A stretch of 64,000 bases of DNA from Tiliqua scincoides (GCF_035046505.1 NC_089825.1:4661063-4725062), one strand, 5' to 3'. Positions 44,819 to 55,217 are shown, counted from the stretch's first letter. A program made the numbers and translations. The notes: generated from the letters alone by a model not told the origin.

Positions 44819-45779
44819 TGGGAGAGAGCCTGCAAAACCTGTGCAGGGGCTCAATAAAACCCCTGGTTTCGCTGCCAGACCACATTTGCAGTGTTTTTTG
44901 GGGGGGATGGGAGGTGCTGAGCAAGATTTTCAGCAAGGCACTTGATTATATTATGATTAATCCATGAGGGAGGCAGGAAAAGCTGTATATTTTAAGAGCG
45001 TTTTCTGTAGTTCCCTTTATAGACCTCATCGTAACTACATCAACACAAGTCCAGCAGGAACCCTTTTTCAGAAGCAAATACACCCTTCCAATTTTTCACT
45101 GATGAAAACATCCCTGGGCTCTTGGAGGGGCTTTGAATTGTGCAACCCCTATAGGTGATGCCAGAGGGGGATGGGAGCAAGTAACCCCTGAAACAGTCAC
45201 TCGCCCCTCCCCCACTCACACCCCTCCCATTGCTGAATCATCAACTGGAAATTAAGGCTGCAATCCTGGACATGTTTATTGAATGGCATTTATTTCCAAG
45301 AAAATATATTTAGGAGGGAGCATTAAGCAGACCCAACCACACATTGCTGAAGGCTCTTCTGCACACTTAAAGCCCATCAAATCCCACCTGGATCCAGATC
45401 TTGACTGGGTTTATGACTATCATCCTGCAAAAGACCCTTGGGTCTTTTTTCTGTGCTCCAGTGTGACAAACAGGTACTTAAAACACATATATCATATAGG
45501 CATCATCACCTAAAAGCTGGATGAACTGTGGTTCCCCATCATGTGTACACCTGATGAGACACCCGGATTTGCTGTTCTCCCAGCTGGATCTTAATGCCTG
45601 CTGATGAATCTTAAGTCAGTGATGTTAAAGTAGGAGCTTGCATATTGAAAATGTTGGCATCTTATTGTGTTTGTTTTATTCTGCTAATCGCCTTAAATTT
45701 AATAGCATTAGAAACTGGGAATGCTGAAAGACAACATACCTCTGGCAAATATAACATTTTGAATTCAGGTAATTTTGCA
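44819..45779. other. No gene recognised
   Basis: Mixed sequence. CTGCAATCCTGGACATGTTTATT near 45258 may be another scrap of the short palindromic MITE. Confidence 0.3.
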
Positions 45780-46547
45780 AGGGAAATGCCAAATTAGTTT
45801 CAGCTCCGACTTGGAGGGCATCCATCCAATCCTTGGGAGGGGGGGGGGAACAACCTGTTTGTGGAGATGCAGCTACCAGATTTTCCAGACTCACAAAGAG
45901 AGTCTGGTCCAACAAGAAGCTGACAGAACATACCAAGATCCAGGTCTACAGAGCTTGCATCCTGAGTACACTTCTATACTGCAGCGAGTCATGGACTCTT
46001 TGCACACGACAGGAGAGGAAGCTGAACGCTTTCCACATGCGCTGTCTCCAATGCATCTTCGATATCATCTGGCAGGACAAAGTTCTGAATGAGCTGGAAT
46101 CCTGAGCATGTATGCGCTGCTGAAACAGAGACACCTGCATTGGCTTGGTCATGTTGTGAGAATGGGCGATGGCCGGATCCCAAAGGATCTCCTCTATGGA
46201 GAACTCGTGCAGGGAAAGCACCCTACAGGTAGACCACAGCTGCGACACAAGGATATCTGCAAGAGGGTTCTGAAGGCCTTAGGAATGGACCTCAACAGGT
46301 GGGAAACCTTGACCTCTGAGCGGCCCGCTTGGAGGCAGACTGTGCAGCATGGCCTCTCCCAGTTTGAAGAGACACTTGGCCAACAGACTGAGGCAAAGAG
46401 GCAAAGAAGGAAGGCCCATAGCCAGGGAGACAGACCAGGGACAGACTACACTTGCTCCCAGTGTGGAAGGGATTGTCACTGGACACTGTTCCAGAACCAC
46501 CATTCAGAGCGCGATACCATAGTCTTTCGAAACTGAAGGTTGCCAAC
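45780..46547 (+). mobile_element. LINE 3' end (zinc-finger-type C-terminus), 5'-truncated
   Basis: The coding frame reads RLTKRVWSNKKLTEHTKIQVYRACILSTLLYCSESWTL (about 45880-46000), RQERKLNAFHMRCLQCIF, then in another frame (46108-46536) LKQRHLHWLGHVVRMGDGRIPKDLLYGELVQGKHPTGRPQLRHKDICKRVLKALGMDLNRWETL and finally CSQCGRDCH, a zinc-finger-like end. This is the C-terminal region of a non-LTR retrotransposon reverse transcriptase protein; the clade is not certain to me. One deletion/frameshift near 46090-46105 removes the VLERAGIPS segment seen in the copy at 50.4 kb. It ends in the tail ATACCATAGTCTTTCG...GGTTGCCAAC shared with the 5S SINE. Confidence 0.9.
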
Positions 46548-48208
46548 AACAATGCTAGCATAACTTTTTTTTAAGTAGAGTTGCTGTTTTGAAACCAAAT
46601 TTGGGGAGGTCCTGGCAAAATTTGTGGAATTTCAAAAAATAATGTCAAAAATTTGGCCTTCTTGCTTCTAGTGCTACTAGTGGGGTACACACCCTTACTT
46701 TTTACCTGTTAATGAGCAAACATCATCCGTGTGACTCCTTCAGGTTTCTGTTCTGATCCTCAGCCCACATTTTCGTGGACCTAATTCTGAGAGGCTTGAG
46801 AGCCTGGCGACTGCCTTATTTTATCGCATTCTTTCCGTCCTTCAGTGAGTCCAAACAAACCGTTCTCTATTCAATTCCCCTGAGCTGTTTTAAAGCTCCC
46901 TTTTAAATCTAATTAAGCTGGCATTAGGGCAGACACAGCAGTCCCTGTTAAAAGGTGGGATTGACAAACACATTCAGCAACTAATTACAGTAGCTGGTGG
47001 AGGGAGAAAGCAGAAGCAGAATGACTTGGCTGGATCAGACCAAAATGGGTCCCTCAGTGGCCAGCCAGGTAGCTCCACCAGGTAGCTTTCAAGCAAGTGG
47101 GGTGCAAAGGCAAGAGTCCTTCTGCCACTCTCTCATCTCAGCCTCTGGAGATAGAAGCTCCTTGTATCTATCACAGATTTTTTTCACCTATGAATGTGCA
47201 CAATCCATATTAAACAGACAAGCAAAGTAACAAAGGTGCATTTTGGCTAGTGTCCATCTCTACATCTCCAGGCTATCTATTCCCCCCCCCCCCAATACAA
47301 TACTAGTCCTACCATTGCAGGGAGAGGCCAGGGACTACACGTTCCTTCAAAATACTCTTCACTAGAAAACTCCTGGGGTGACCCCTGGCAATTTGCTATC
47401 TCAGGTTCCAGTCTGTCAGATGGGTACCTGGGGCTGTTTGGAGGAGAGGAGGTAGGGCTGTGTTGTGGTCCTCACCACAGCTGCACAGCAAGCAGTGGAT
47501 AATTTTTTTTTTTTTTTTCCATTCTCATAATTTCCTTTTCACGTCGGCTTCAGGGCTGGTTCTTGCTACACCTATTTATTTATTTAACCATGTAAAGTGA
47601 ACTACTTTTTGGTGAAAAGCAGTGTATAAATATCCTTAATAATAGGTGATGAGGTGCATTTGTGAATGAATTAACCACAGGTTTGATCATATCCCAGTGC
47701 CTGGACAACCACAGGCTTAGAACCCATGTTGTACTATGGTTATATTGAGCAACATTTGTAAGAGATTTCAAAAAAGAAAAGAAAAAAAATCTGCCCCCAC
47801 CAAGTCTTCAGAATTTTTCCTGTGTAAAGTGGAGAGATTAAAGTATTTTTTGCAGAGCGTTAGGGTCACCCACTTTTTTGTACCAGGAGGGCAAAGAGAA
47901 GAGTTTTAGGGAAACTGGGGCTCTGGAATTGTTTGCATGGTATTCCCCTACTGTAATTAAAAATGGAACTTTGGCACACTTTTTACGATGAGGGTCTCAT
48001 TTATGATTTGAAATCCACTTAGGTTGCAGCCCCTCAATCACCTGTAAAAAAAAAAAGGCACTGTTCTACAGCTGATTTCAGGTACTTACCTGTAATTAAC
48101 TGTGGAACTGTGCTTTTTTTCTTTCTTTCTTTTAACCCCAACCTCTTACAAGCATTGCTCAACCTAATGTAGAAAATGGAATTGTGGAACTTTCATATCA
48201 CTGCAAAC
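46548..48208. other. No gene; possible conserved block and an L2-type tail
   Basis: 46790-46995 is repeat-free with CTAATTAAGCTGGCATTAG and CAACTAATTACAGTAGC homeobox-like cores. 47575-47640 (TTTATTTATTTAACC...GTGTATAAATATCC) resembles an L2-type 3' end on the minus strand. C run 47282-47293 and T run 47506-47518. Confidence 0.35.
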
Positions 48209-48453
48209 CAGTGGCATAGCTAGAAGGGGTGCAAAGCAGTAAGTTTTGCAGGGAGCCTCACTGCAGCAGGCGAGCAGCTCCTCCCCCTCCCTTTCTGAGC
48301 TATTCTGGGAGGGGGAGCAAAATGGAGGCATTGCATCTAGTTTGTTCCCCCCCCCCACCCGGAATGGCTCCAAAGGGGAGGGGGCTGCTTCAATGCTGTG
48401 GTGAGGCTCCCTGAAAAACTTACTGCTTTGCACCCCCTCTAGCTATGCCGCTG
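48209..48453. mobile_element. hAT MITE, perfect 8-bp duplication
   Basis: CAGTGGCATAGCTAGAAGGG to CCCTCTAGCTATGCCGCTG. Identical flanks CTGCAAAC at 48201-48208 and 48454-48461. Inner arms TAAGTTTTGCAGGGAGCCTCA and TGAGGCTCCCTGAAAAACTTA extend the inverted repeat to about 60 bp. Confidence 0.95.
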
Positions 48454-48499
48454 CTGCAAACATGGTGCTTTTTAATGGAGCCACGTCAGCTCGGAGCAA

Positions 48500-48725
48500 T
48501 AAAAATTTGTATTGAGCACTCTAGAGCTCTGAGTGCCATTCACATGCATGATCTCAGTTACCCTTACAACAATCCTAAAAAGCAGTTCAATATTGATTGT
48601 TGTAAGGGTAACTGAGATCACCCATGTTGCAGAATGTGGTCTCAGGGCTGATGCTGTGAAGGGCCTTGCTTGAGGCCCCCTTGTAAGCTCATCCGAGAAG
48701 CAATATTTGAACCAAGGACCTGTTC
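48500..48725. mobile_element. Ancient L2/MIR-type remnant (probable)
   Basis: ATCTCAGTTACCCTTACAACAATCC (48551-48575) resembles the L2/MIR core (CTCACAACAACCCT). It is present a second time in inverted form (GATTGTTGTAAGGGTAACTGAGAT, 48594-48617), giving a hairpin, and is followed by a TTTGAACCAAGGAC B-box-like motif. Confidence 0.4.
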
Positions 48726-48796
48726 AGTGTTTGTTCATTCATTCCTCATAAAAGTTATCCTCTGCTTCAGTGACAAATGTTTCCAGGATGACTAAG

Positions 48797-48895
48797 AACA
48801 GGGGTGGGCAAACTTTCAACTTTAGGGATCCTGGACCTTTAACAATTGTGCAGAGGAGGGAATTTCTGCAGGGGCAGTTGAGGGGGGGGGGAATC
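48797..48895. mobile_element. hAT end fragment
   Basis: AACAGGGGTGGGCAAACTTTC (48798-48818) is a typical hAT terminus; the opposite end was not found. Confidence 0.5.
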
Positions 48896-49262
48896 ATACA
48901 AAGGTCTATGCCCAGTATTAAAAAGATTAAGAGTGGGTGCCAGGCAAGACTCCCTGGAAAGAATATTCCAAAGCAAGGTACTGATTTTCCAGCTCTTCAC
49001 GCCCAAATACTTGTGGCAGAGAAAATCCAGGAACAGGTTCTTAATTTGCAGACTGGTCAGGGGAGAGACACAGAGGCCTTGCTAGCAGCAGTGGTCACAG
49101 CACTCAAATAATGTTGTTCCCAGGGAGCTTACGAGAAACGGAAATGCTGACCTTCCCTGGCAAGCAGAGCACTGTCACTACTGGAAATGGTGCAAATGGA
49201 TGATAGGATTCAAAGAGCTAGGGGGACCCTGGCTGATTTAAGAGCAGCCCAGGTGCAGAAGA
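48896..49262. other. No gene recognised
   Basis: Open frame 48770-49111 (113 codons) has no recognisable domain and starts within the hAT fragment. Confidence 0.3.
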
Positions 49263-49383
49263 GAACGTAAGAGCATAAGAAGAGCCCTGCTGGATCAGGA
49301 CAAAGACCCATCTAGTCCAGCTTCCTGTATCTCACAGCGGCCCACCAAATGCCCCAGGGAGCACACCAGATAACAAGAGACCT
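49263..49383 (-). mobile_element. CR1 3' end, distal unit of the third dimer
   Basis: Inverted CR1 tail (GTAAGAGCATAAGAAG) and 3'UTR up to AACAAGAGACCT, the same internal breakpoint as 25918-26034. Confidence 0.93.
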
Positions 49384-49408
49384 GCAAGGCTTCCTGGGAA
49401 TTGTAGTT
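49384..49408 (-). promoter_or_regulatory. Spacer of the CR1 dimer with a ZNF143/STAF-type site
   Basis: 25 bp identical to 26035-26059 (minus strand ACTACAATTCCCAGGAAGCC). Confidence 0.55.
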
Positions 49409-49518
49409 AAGAACATAAGAACAGCCCCACTGGATCAGGCCATAGGCCCATCTAGTCCAACTTCCTGTATCCCACAGTGGCCCACCAAATGCCCCAGGGA
49501 GCACACAAGACAACAAGA
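49409..49518 (-). mobile_element. CR1 3' end, proximal unit of the third dimer
   Basis: Inverted TTCTTATG tail (AAGAACATAAGAACAGCCCC) and 3'UTR to GACAACAAGAG, truncated there. Confidence 0.93.
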
Positions 49519-49520
49519 GG

Positions 49521-50262
49521 GCAAAAAGGTGCAGAAGAAAGCAACCAAAATGATGACTGGCCTGGGGCACCTCCATTATGAGGAAAGGCTACAGCTTTTG
49601 GGGCTCAAAAAGCGCCTGATGGGGGACAGGATTGAGACATGCAAAACTATGCAGGGGGTGGAAAAAGTGGGTAAGGAGGCGCCCTTTTCCCTCTCACACA
49701 CTGGGGGACAGCCACTAAAATGGAGTGTTGGGAGAGTTAGGGCAGACAAAAGAAAATATTTCTTTAATAATAAAGATTTATATACCGCTTTTCTGGCCAT
49801 TGGATTGCTCCTTTGGCTTTATTCAAGGTGGTTTACATGGGCAGGCTTTCTCTAAAGCCCCAAAAGAGTTTTTACAATGAACAGAGAAGTTCTGTCTTTT
49901 AAGAACTGACTACCTTCCAGGTGGATCTTCTCACAGTCTGGTCACATTCTGGCTACCATGTCCTCCCACACTGACAAAGGGCTTCAGAGCAGGGTTCTTT
50001 GGCTGTCACCCAAAAGAGTTCTGCTCAGCTTGTCAAGGTCTTGACGCTTCCGGGGTTTCCAGTGATCTTGAACAGGCAACCTTCAGAGAATATCTTTGGG
50101 CATAACAGCAGCTCTACCCTCTAGACCAGACCTCCTGCCTGGCATGTAATTTACCCAGCATGTAATTGGTATTTGCCACAGGACGTGGTGATGGCAACTC
50201 GCCTACATGCCTTTAAGAGGGCACTGGACAGATTTCTGGAAGAAAAACCCATCACGGATTGA
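49521..50262 (+). mobile_element. Older CR1 split by a tRNA-SINE
   Basis: 49521-49766 reads KVQKKATKMMTGLGHLHYEERLQLLGL...GDRIETCKTMQGVEKVGKEAPFSLSHT...VRADKRKYFF. Sequence resumes at about 50145 with TTTACCCAGCATGTAATTGG and ...LPQDVVMATRLHAFKRALDRFLEEKPITD to 50262. The SINE lies between. The 3'UTR is missing. Confidence 0.88.
49767..50144 (-). mobile_element. tRNA-derived SINE with TTA tail, nested in CR1
   Basis: Minus strand: head GGCAGGAGGTCTGGTCTAGA (complement at 50122-50141) is identical to the start of the SINE at 52282. A B-box-like segment sits near 50080, and the 3' end AAAGCGGTATATAAATCTTTATTATT lies at 49766-49791 (complement). About 375 bp. Imperfect target duplications (TTTCTTTA / GTAATTTA). 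Confidence 0.85.
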
Positions 50263-50263
50263 T

Positions 50264-50304
50264 GTTGGCATCCTTCAGTCTCGGAAGACTATGGTGTCAC
50301 GCTC
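50264..50304 (-). mobile_element. Inverted scrap of the zinc-finger LINE tail
   Basis: GTTGGCATCCTTCAGTCTCG and ACTATGGTGTCACGCTCT are the complement of the LINE tail; it abuts the plus-strand LINE that follows, tail to body. Confidence 0.85.
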
Positions 50305-50912
50305 TAAATGGACTTTTCATGGACTTTTCGCTCACAACAGGAGAGGAAACTGAACGCTTTCCACATGCGCTGCCTCCGATGCATCCTCAGCATCACCTGG
50401 CAGGACAAAGTTCCAAACAACACAGTCCTGGAACGAGCTGGAATCCCTAGCATATATGCACTGCTGAAACAGAGACGCCTGCGTTGGCTTGGTCATGTTG
50501 TGAGAATGGATGATGGCCGGATCCCAAAGGATCTCCTCTATGGAGAACTCGTGCAGGAAAAGCACCGTATAGGTAGACCACAGCTGAGATACAAGAACAT
50601 CTGCAAGAAGGATCTGAAGGCCTTAGGAGTGGACCTCAACAGGTGGGAAACCCTGGCCTCTGAGCAGCCCGCTTGGAGGCAGGCTGTGCAGCATGGCCTT
50701 TCCCAGTTTGAAGAGACACTTGGCCAACAGTCTGAGGCTAAGAGGCAAAGAAGGAAGGCCCATAGCCAGGGAGACAGACCAGGGACAGACTGCACTTGCT
50801 CCCAGTGTGGAAGGGATTGACACTCCCAAATCGGTCTTTTCAACCACACTAGACGCTTTCCAGAACAACCATTCAGAGCGCGATACCAGAGTCTCTTGAG
50901 ACTGAAGGTTGC
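50305..50912 (+). mobile_element. LINE 3' end (zinc-finger-type C-terminus), second copy
   Basis: One frame from about 50330 to the stop at 50818-50820: RKLNAFHMRCLRCILSITWQDKVPNNTVLERAGIPSIYALLKQRRLRWLGHVVRMDDGRIPKDLLYGELVQEKHRIGRPQLRYKNICKKDLKALGVDLNRWETLASEQPAWRQAVQHGLSQFEETLGQQ...CSQCGRD, ending at a stop in place of the next Cys codon. Nucleotides after the stop still match the expected CHSQIGLFNHTR continuation, so the stop is a late mutation. The tail ATACCAGAGTCTCTTGAGAC...TTGCCAAC ends the element. Better preserved than 45780-46547. Confidence 0.92.
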
Positions 50913-51117
50913 CAACTAGGATGTCTAATCACTGAAAGAGATCAAAGTCACTGATAGAGAGAGTTGGGACCCCTTCCCTTGGTGGGGAGGATCTGGAAGC
51001 AGGAGAGCTTTCTCTGTGTCTGGCCTGCTTTAAAGGAACACCAAGCAACAGAGTCCATGGGAAGACGGATGTTGCAGCACTGGTGACCATGACTATACCT
51101 GGCTATCCAAATCCAAG
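50913..51117. other. Short unannotated gap
   Basis: No repeat or gene recognised. Confidence 0.3.
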
Positions 51118-51625
51118 ACCTTTATTGGCATCACAACAAAAAAGATTCCAAATACATCAAGAAAATACATAAAGGAAAACCACAACCGGCCACTTCACAC
51201 TTTACAATAGACACTTAATCATATACACAATGACAAAGCAAGCTTTTCTTGCGTCAGTGGCTCATTCGGAAACATGCAGGTCTACAGAGCGTGGCGTCAA
51301 CCAAAGATTAAATAAAGATATTTCGCCCTGATCTTGGTTCGCTCCTGGTTAATTCCCGATGGCAAAGAAACTTTTGTTCTCTTTCTCTGGTTCCCGGCAG
51401 GAATGTTCAGATGATGTCGATGTCAGAGGTCAGTGTGAAATTGACAATTAAGGCCATGCGCGTGAAGGTTTCTACTGTGGAACTGTCACAGGGGCAGGTT
51501 CAGTCTCCTTCTGCCATCCCTGCAAACCGACCCCAGAGGAGATCTGCTGGACAGGAACCGAACCTGGCCAAAGAGAAAGCTCTTCTTTCCTGTGGTTCAA
51601 TCAGCAAATGGAGATAGTTACACTT
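51118..51625 (-). mobile_element. Unclassified LINE-like 3' end (tentative)
   Basis: Minus strand ends in ATGCCAATAAAGGTCTTGG (complement 51113-51132), which looks like a LINE or polyadenylated 3' end, preceded by A/T-rich UTR-like sequence. Its upstream part shows no confident protein match. No second copy in the window. Confidence 0.25.
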
Positions 51626-51779
51626 TATGTCTTTTACCAGGGAAGCTGGAAATAGAGGGGGGAGCATCTTGTCCCTGCTGCTGTCATCAGCTCTTGGCTT
51701 TCAATGTCTCACAGCCGAGTTCCTGACAAAGCCCTGCAAGTCTCGAGCTCAACATCAGTGAAGGAAAGACGAGTCCCAC

Positions 51780-51910
51780 ATGCAGGTGGGTGGGTGGGCA
51801 GCCTGGCAGCAGCACATGCCGCCCGAGGGAGGGAGGGCGAGGGGGCAGGCAAGCGGGTGGGTGGGCAGGCAGGCAGGCGGGCAGCAGCACATGCGGCCTG
51901 CACAAGGGAG
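51780..51910. repeat. GGGT/GGCA-rich minisatellite with a duplicated unit
   Basis: GGTGGGTGGGCAG followed by GGCAGCAGCACATGC occurs twice (51786-51818 and 51858-51892), separated by GAGGGAGGGAGGGCGAGG. Open frames on both strands are low complexity. Confidence 0.7.
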
Positions 51911-51999
51911 AGCAGGCAAGCGAGAGCTCAAGCGCAGCAGCAACTTAGAGGTGCCGCCCTCTCTTTGTGTGTGGAAGTCCTGAAGAACTGGCTGGAATT

Positions 52000-52158
52000 T
52001 CTTCATTCATCTAAGTTCTGTCTCCAATACAGTCATTGATGTAAATTATGTAAATTTATTCAAATATGGAATGCAAATTGAGTCTCTTTTTCCGGCCCCC
52101 GACACAGTGTCAGAGAGATGATGCGCCCCCCCTGCCAAAACGTTGGAGCAGCCCTGCG
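52000..52158. mobile_element. hAT right-end fragment (same family as 26744-27207)
   Basis: TAAATTTATTCAAAT (52050-52064) and GACACAGTGTCAGAGAG (52101-52117), then CCTGCCAAAACGTTGGAGCAGCCCTG, the decayed right terminus. Confidence 0.8.
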
Positions 52159-52281
52159 CTGGAGCGAAGACGTTTATCCACCTGAGAGGGATCTCACCCA
52201 GGCAGCTGCCACGGCCTTCTGCTGACCTGCTCAGAGACACAAAGCGGCGACAGTACACAGTGGGCAGCAACAAAGACTCTG

Positions 52282-52637
52282 GGCAGGAGGTCTGGTCTAG
52301 AGGGTAGAGCCTCCATTTGCCTGAAGATTAACATCCACAAGGTCGGCAGTTCGAGGCCACCGGCACCGTGCGACCTTGAAGCAGCTGGCAAGCTGCAGCT
52401 GAGCTGTTCCATCTGCTCGGAGCGTGGGAGGATGGAGGCCAGAATGTTAAACCAGATCGGAGCGTAACATCTTGAATGTGGTGGTTCTTGAAAGATAGAA
52501 CCTTCTTTCAATTTGTAAAAATCCCTGCGTGGATTTAATAAGCCTGCCTGTGTAAACCGCCTTGAATAAAGTCTTGAATAAAGACCAAGAAAGGCGGTAT
52601 ATAAATACTGTATATTATTATTATTATTATTATTATT
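52282..52637 (+). mobile_element. tRNA-derived SINE with TTA tail
   Basis: Head GGCAGGAGGTCTGGTCTAGA with A-box-like TGGTCTAGAGGGTAGAGC (52293-52310) and B-box-like GGCAGTTCGAGGCC (52344-52357), a long body, and the 3' end AAGGCGGTATATAAATACTG before (TTA)n (52613-52637). Second copy, minus, at 49767-50144. Confidence 0.85.
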
Positions 52638-52907
52638 AAATGGTGGTTCTGGAACAGAGTGTCCTCTCCAGTGTGCGAAGCCTGGGTAAAGTAGTTATGG
52701 AGGACAGACTGTTACCCATGCAGCAAATCCCCCCTCTCCACGTCGCTGAAATGATCCAATGGAAAGGCAGAGGCCAATACAGTTGGTTCCAGCGGCGTCG
52801 CAGGAGTTGCCAGAACGTGACTGTGTTCAGCCATGAACTGCCTCAGGGACTCCGGCTCCGGATTTTGCCTCGAGGTTGACTCCTGAAGCCTTTTCCATAA
52901 CTGGATC
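52638..52907 (-). mobile_element. Partial copy of the 477-bp retroposon
   Basis: Minus strand matches 42365-42638 with few differences: CAGTTATGGAAAAGGCTTCAGG at the left of the element, TTCCAGAACCACCATT at the right. Both ends are lost, including the 5' head and the last about 45 bp of the tail. It directly abuts the SINE's (TTA)n. Confidence 0.9.
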
Positions 52908-53118
52908 ACGGATTACAAGTCATGATAGGTATATGCAAGCTCCTGATTTTAGAAGTAGACTACCTCAGAGTGCCAGATGCAGGGGAGGGCACTAGGATGC
53001 AGGTTGTGTCTTGTCTTTTGTGCTCCCTGAAGCACTTGATGGGCCACTGTGAGATACTAGAAGCTGGACTAGATGGGCCTTGGGCCTGATCCAGCAGGGT
53101 GGTTCTTACGTTCTTATT
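52908..53118 (+). mobile_element. CR1 3' end
   Basis: GATTACAAGTCATGATAGG, CAGAGTGCCAGATGCAGGG, GATGGGCCACTGTGAGATAC and GGTTCTTACGTTCTTA: a moderately old CR1 3'UTR. Confidence 0.92.
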
Positions 53119-54342
53119 CTGATTTTGCCTCCAGTGCTTTCCACAAATTTTGCACTTACATGACAACACTGTACAATTTCGCGCGCACACAGACTCCTTT
53201 GTCCCACAGGCCAAAACATACAGGTGCCCATGGTCAAAAATAAGCAAATATAGCCACACCTCTTCCTTGTGCCAGCACTCAAGTGACGAGGAATCCAGGA
53301 TTGAGCATGCAACTGCAATCCCAGCCGGTGTTCCTTCTGGACAATCATATCTCTCTTTGCCCTCCCACCCCACCTTTCCTGTTTCAAAACACTGGAAAAT
53401 TTTAATTGTGCAGATAGGAGCTTGTCGGTGTTAACAAAAGCTCTCGCATTCAGGCATTCATTGTCAGTGTGGTTTCTATGGGGAAAATTTCCTAAGACTC
53501 ACACACACAAGCGAGCTCAATGTTATTTCAGGAAATGTTTGCATCCATTATTAATAGAAGCCCTTGAGCTCGCTTTCTCTCCAAGCTGCTGGAGCTCCAG
53601 GCAAGCCAGTGTCCCTGGTTTCAGGTGTCATAGGCTGGCTTTCCTCTGGGAGAGCTTGCTCTCTGCAGCCAATTCACAGCTACATGTATATCCAGCCCTG
53701 CATTGTTGTCATGATGGCAAGACTTGACAGCTCTATCATATATGCTAGTTTACGTGGCGTTCATATTACAGGAGAGCGGGGGGGGGGGAGAAATGCCCCT
53801 CTCCATTTAACCTCAAATAAAACACCTGGGGCTTGGAGAGTTGATCTGCATCTTAGGAGATCATTTTGGAGCAGAACTTAAGAACCAACTTGCGGCATCA
53901 GATCAGAGGCCGGTCCCCCTCAGCATTTGGTTTGCAGCAATGACCACGCAGGGGGTGTGAAGGCAACAGGCTGGTCCCTGCTTTGTGCTCTCCCAGAAGT
54001 GATGTCCAGAGGGTGCTGTGTCTGGAAGTTTAATTCTTTTCTTGAATCTTCAGGGCTTCAGATAAGGGTTTTTCCTATCTCGTTGTGGGGATGCAGGACA
54101 CAGAACCTGTGGTTGTCTGCTCCAGGCAAGCATTCACTTTACCACTGAGCTGTAGTCTGTCCCCTATCAGTTCCTAGAGGATCTGTTGCACTTAAGAATA
54201 TGCTTGTAGTTTCACTGCATCAGTCTATGGGTCCCATCTACTCCAACCTACTCTTTCCCCCAGCATCCTTCCTGTCACCTCCAGAAGCTGACAACCAGGC
54301 ATCAAGGTAATTGATTTCCACTGTATTCCCAGTGTATCATAA
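53119..54342. other. No gene; tRNA-SINE scrap at its right side
   Basis: 54060-54168 (minus strand) has ACAGCTCAGTGGTAAAGTG (A box) and CCACAGGTTCTGTGTCC (B-box-like), a tRNA-derived SINE head. G run 53778-53789. No coding exon supported. Confidence 0.35.
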
Positions 54343-54350
54343 GGTACATC

Positions 54351-54573
54351 CAGTGGCATGGCTAGAGGGAGTGCAAAGCACTAAGTTTTGCAGGTGCCTG
54401 AATGGGCTGTTCATGCGGCCCCTCTCTTTGGAGCCATTCTGGGTGGGGGGAACAAAACGGAGGCATTTTGCTCCCCCCACCCTGAACGGCTTGGAGCGGG
54501 AGGGGCTGCTTGCCTGGCATGTTCAGGTGCCTGCAAAACCTAGTTCTTGGCACCCCTTCTAGCTATGCCACTG
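54351..54573. mobile_element. hAT MITE, perfect 8-bp duplication
   Basis: CAGTGGCATGGCTAGAGGG to CCTTCTAGCTATGCCACTG. Identical flanks GGTACATC at 54343-54350 and 54574-54581. This fixes the ends of the family. Confidence 0.96.
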
Positions 54574-54581
54574 GGTACATC

Positions 54582-55164
54582 CCATGTGGGAGGGAGTTCA
54601 GGACTGTGACCAAGGGGGAAAACAGAACTGTAGAGGCATAGAGAGCTCCCACATGCCCTATGAATTTCTGCCCAAATGCCATTTCTTGTGCTGTCATTGT
54701 GGCAAGATGCAATGTAGCTGGCGGGTCCCAGCCTGAGCAGGTGGAACCATGTAGCATGAACAGATGATGTCCTTGCCTCTCTTGCAAACCCTACCAGTAC
54801 TTGTGTTAGAAATATTCAAGCATTTTTGCTGCTGTTTTGCATGGTTGGATACTATTCTTCGTGAACAGAGATGGCCAATATGTGTCCCTTATGACAAGTT
54901 TGTGCTGGCTTAGATTAGATTTTCCTTCCCATTCACTCAAGTAAATTTGTTGCTTCCATTGTATCAAAATAAGGCTTTCAGATGTTAGCAATATAGCCAA
55001 AAGACTTAGAAATTGGAAAGGCATGAGTACAGAATCTGTTTTCAAACAGCACAAATACATATATGAAACCCTGTTGAGGCTGTTTGGGATGCATTTGGGC
55101 AGGGCTCAAACATGGAAGGGCCAGGCAGATGCTTTACAGAGGTCTGGGAAACCCAGGCTGGGTT

Positions 55165-55166
<2 letters not shown>
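54582..55166. other. No gene recognised
   Basis: Mixed to AT-rich sequence; nothing supported. Confidence 0.35.

Positions 55167-55215
<49 letters not shown>
55167..55215. repeat. (AAT)n microsatellite, L2 tail
   Basis: About 16 AAT units; the L2 element's own 3' repeat, expanded. Confidence 0.97.

Positions 55216-55217
<2 letters not shown>

Noticed and set aside
51780-51910. CRISPR-like or regularly spaced repeat
   Set aside because: Only two irregular units of a GC-rich minisatellite in a vertebrate sequence.
52282-52360. tRNA gene
   Set aside because: A- and B-box-like motifs are present but no cloverleaf can be completed and a SINE body and TTA tail follow.
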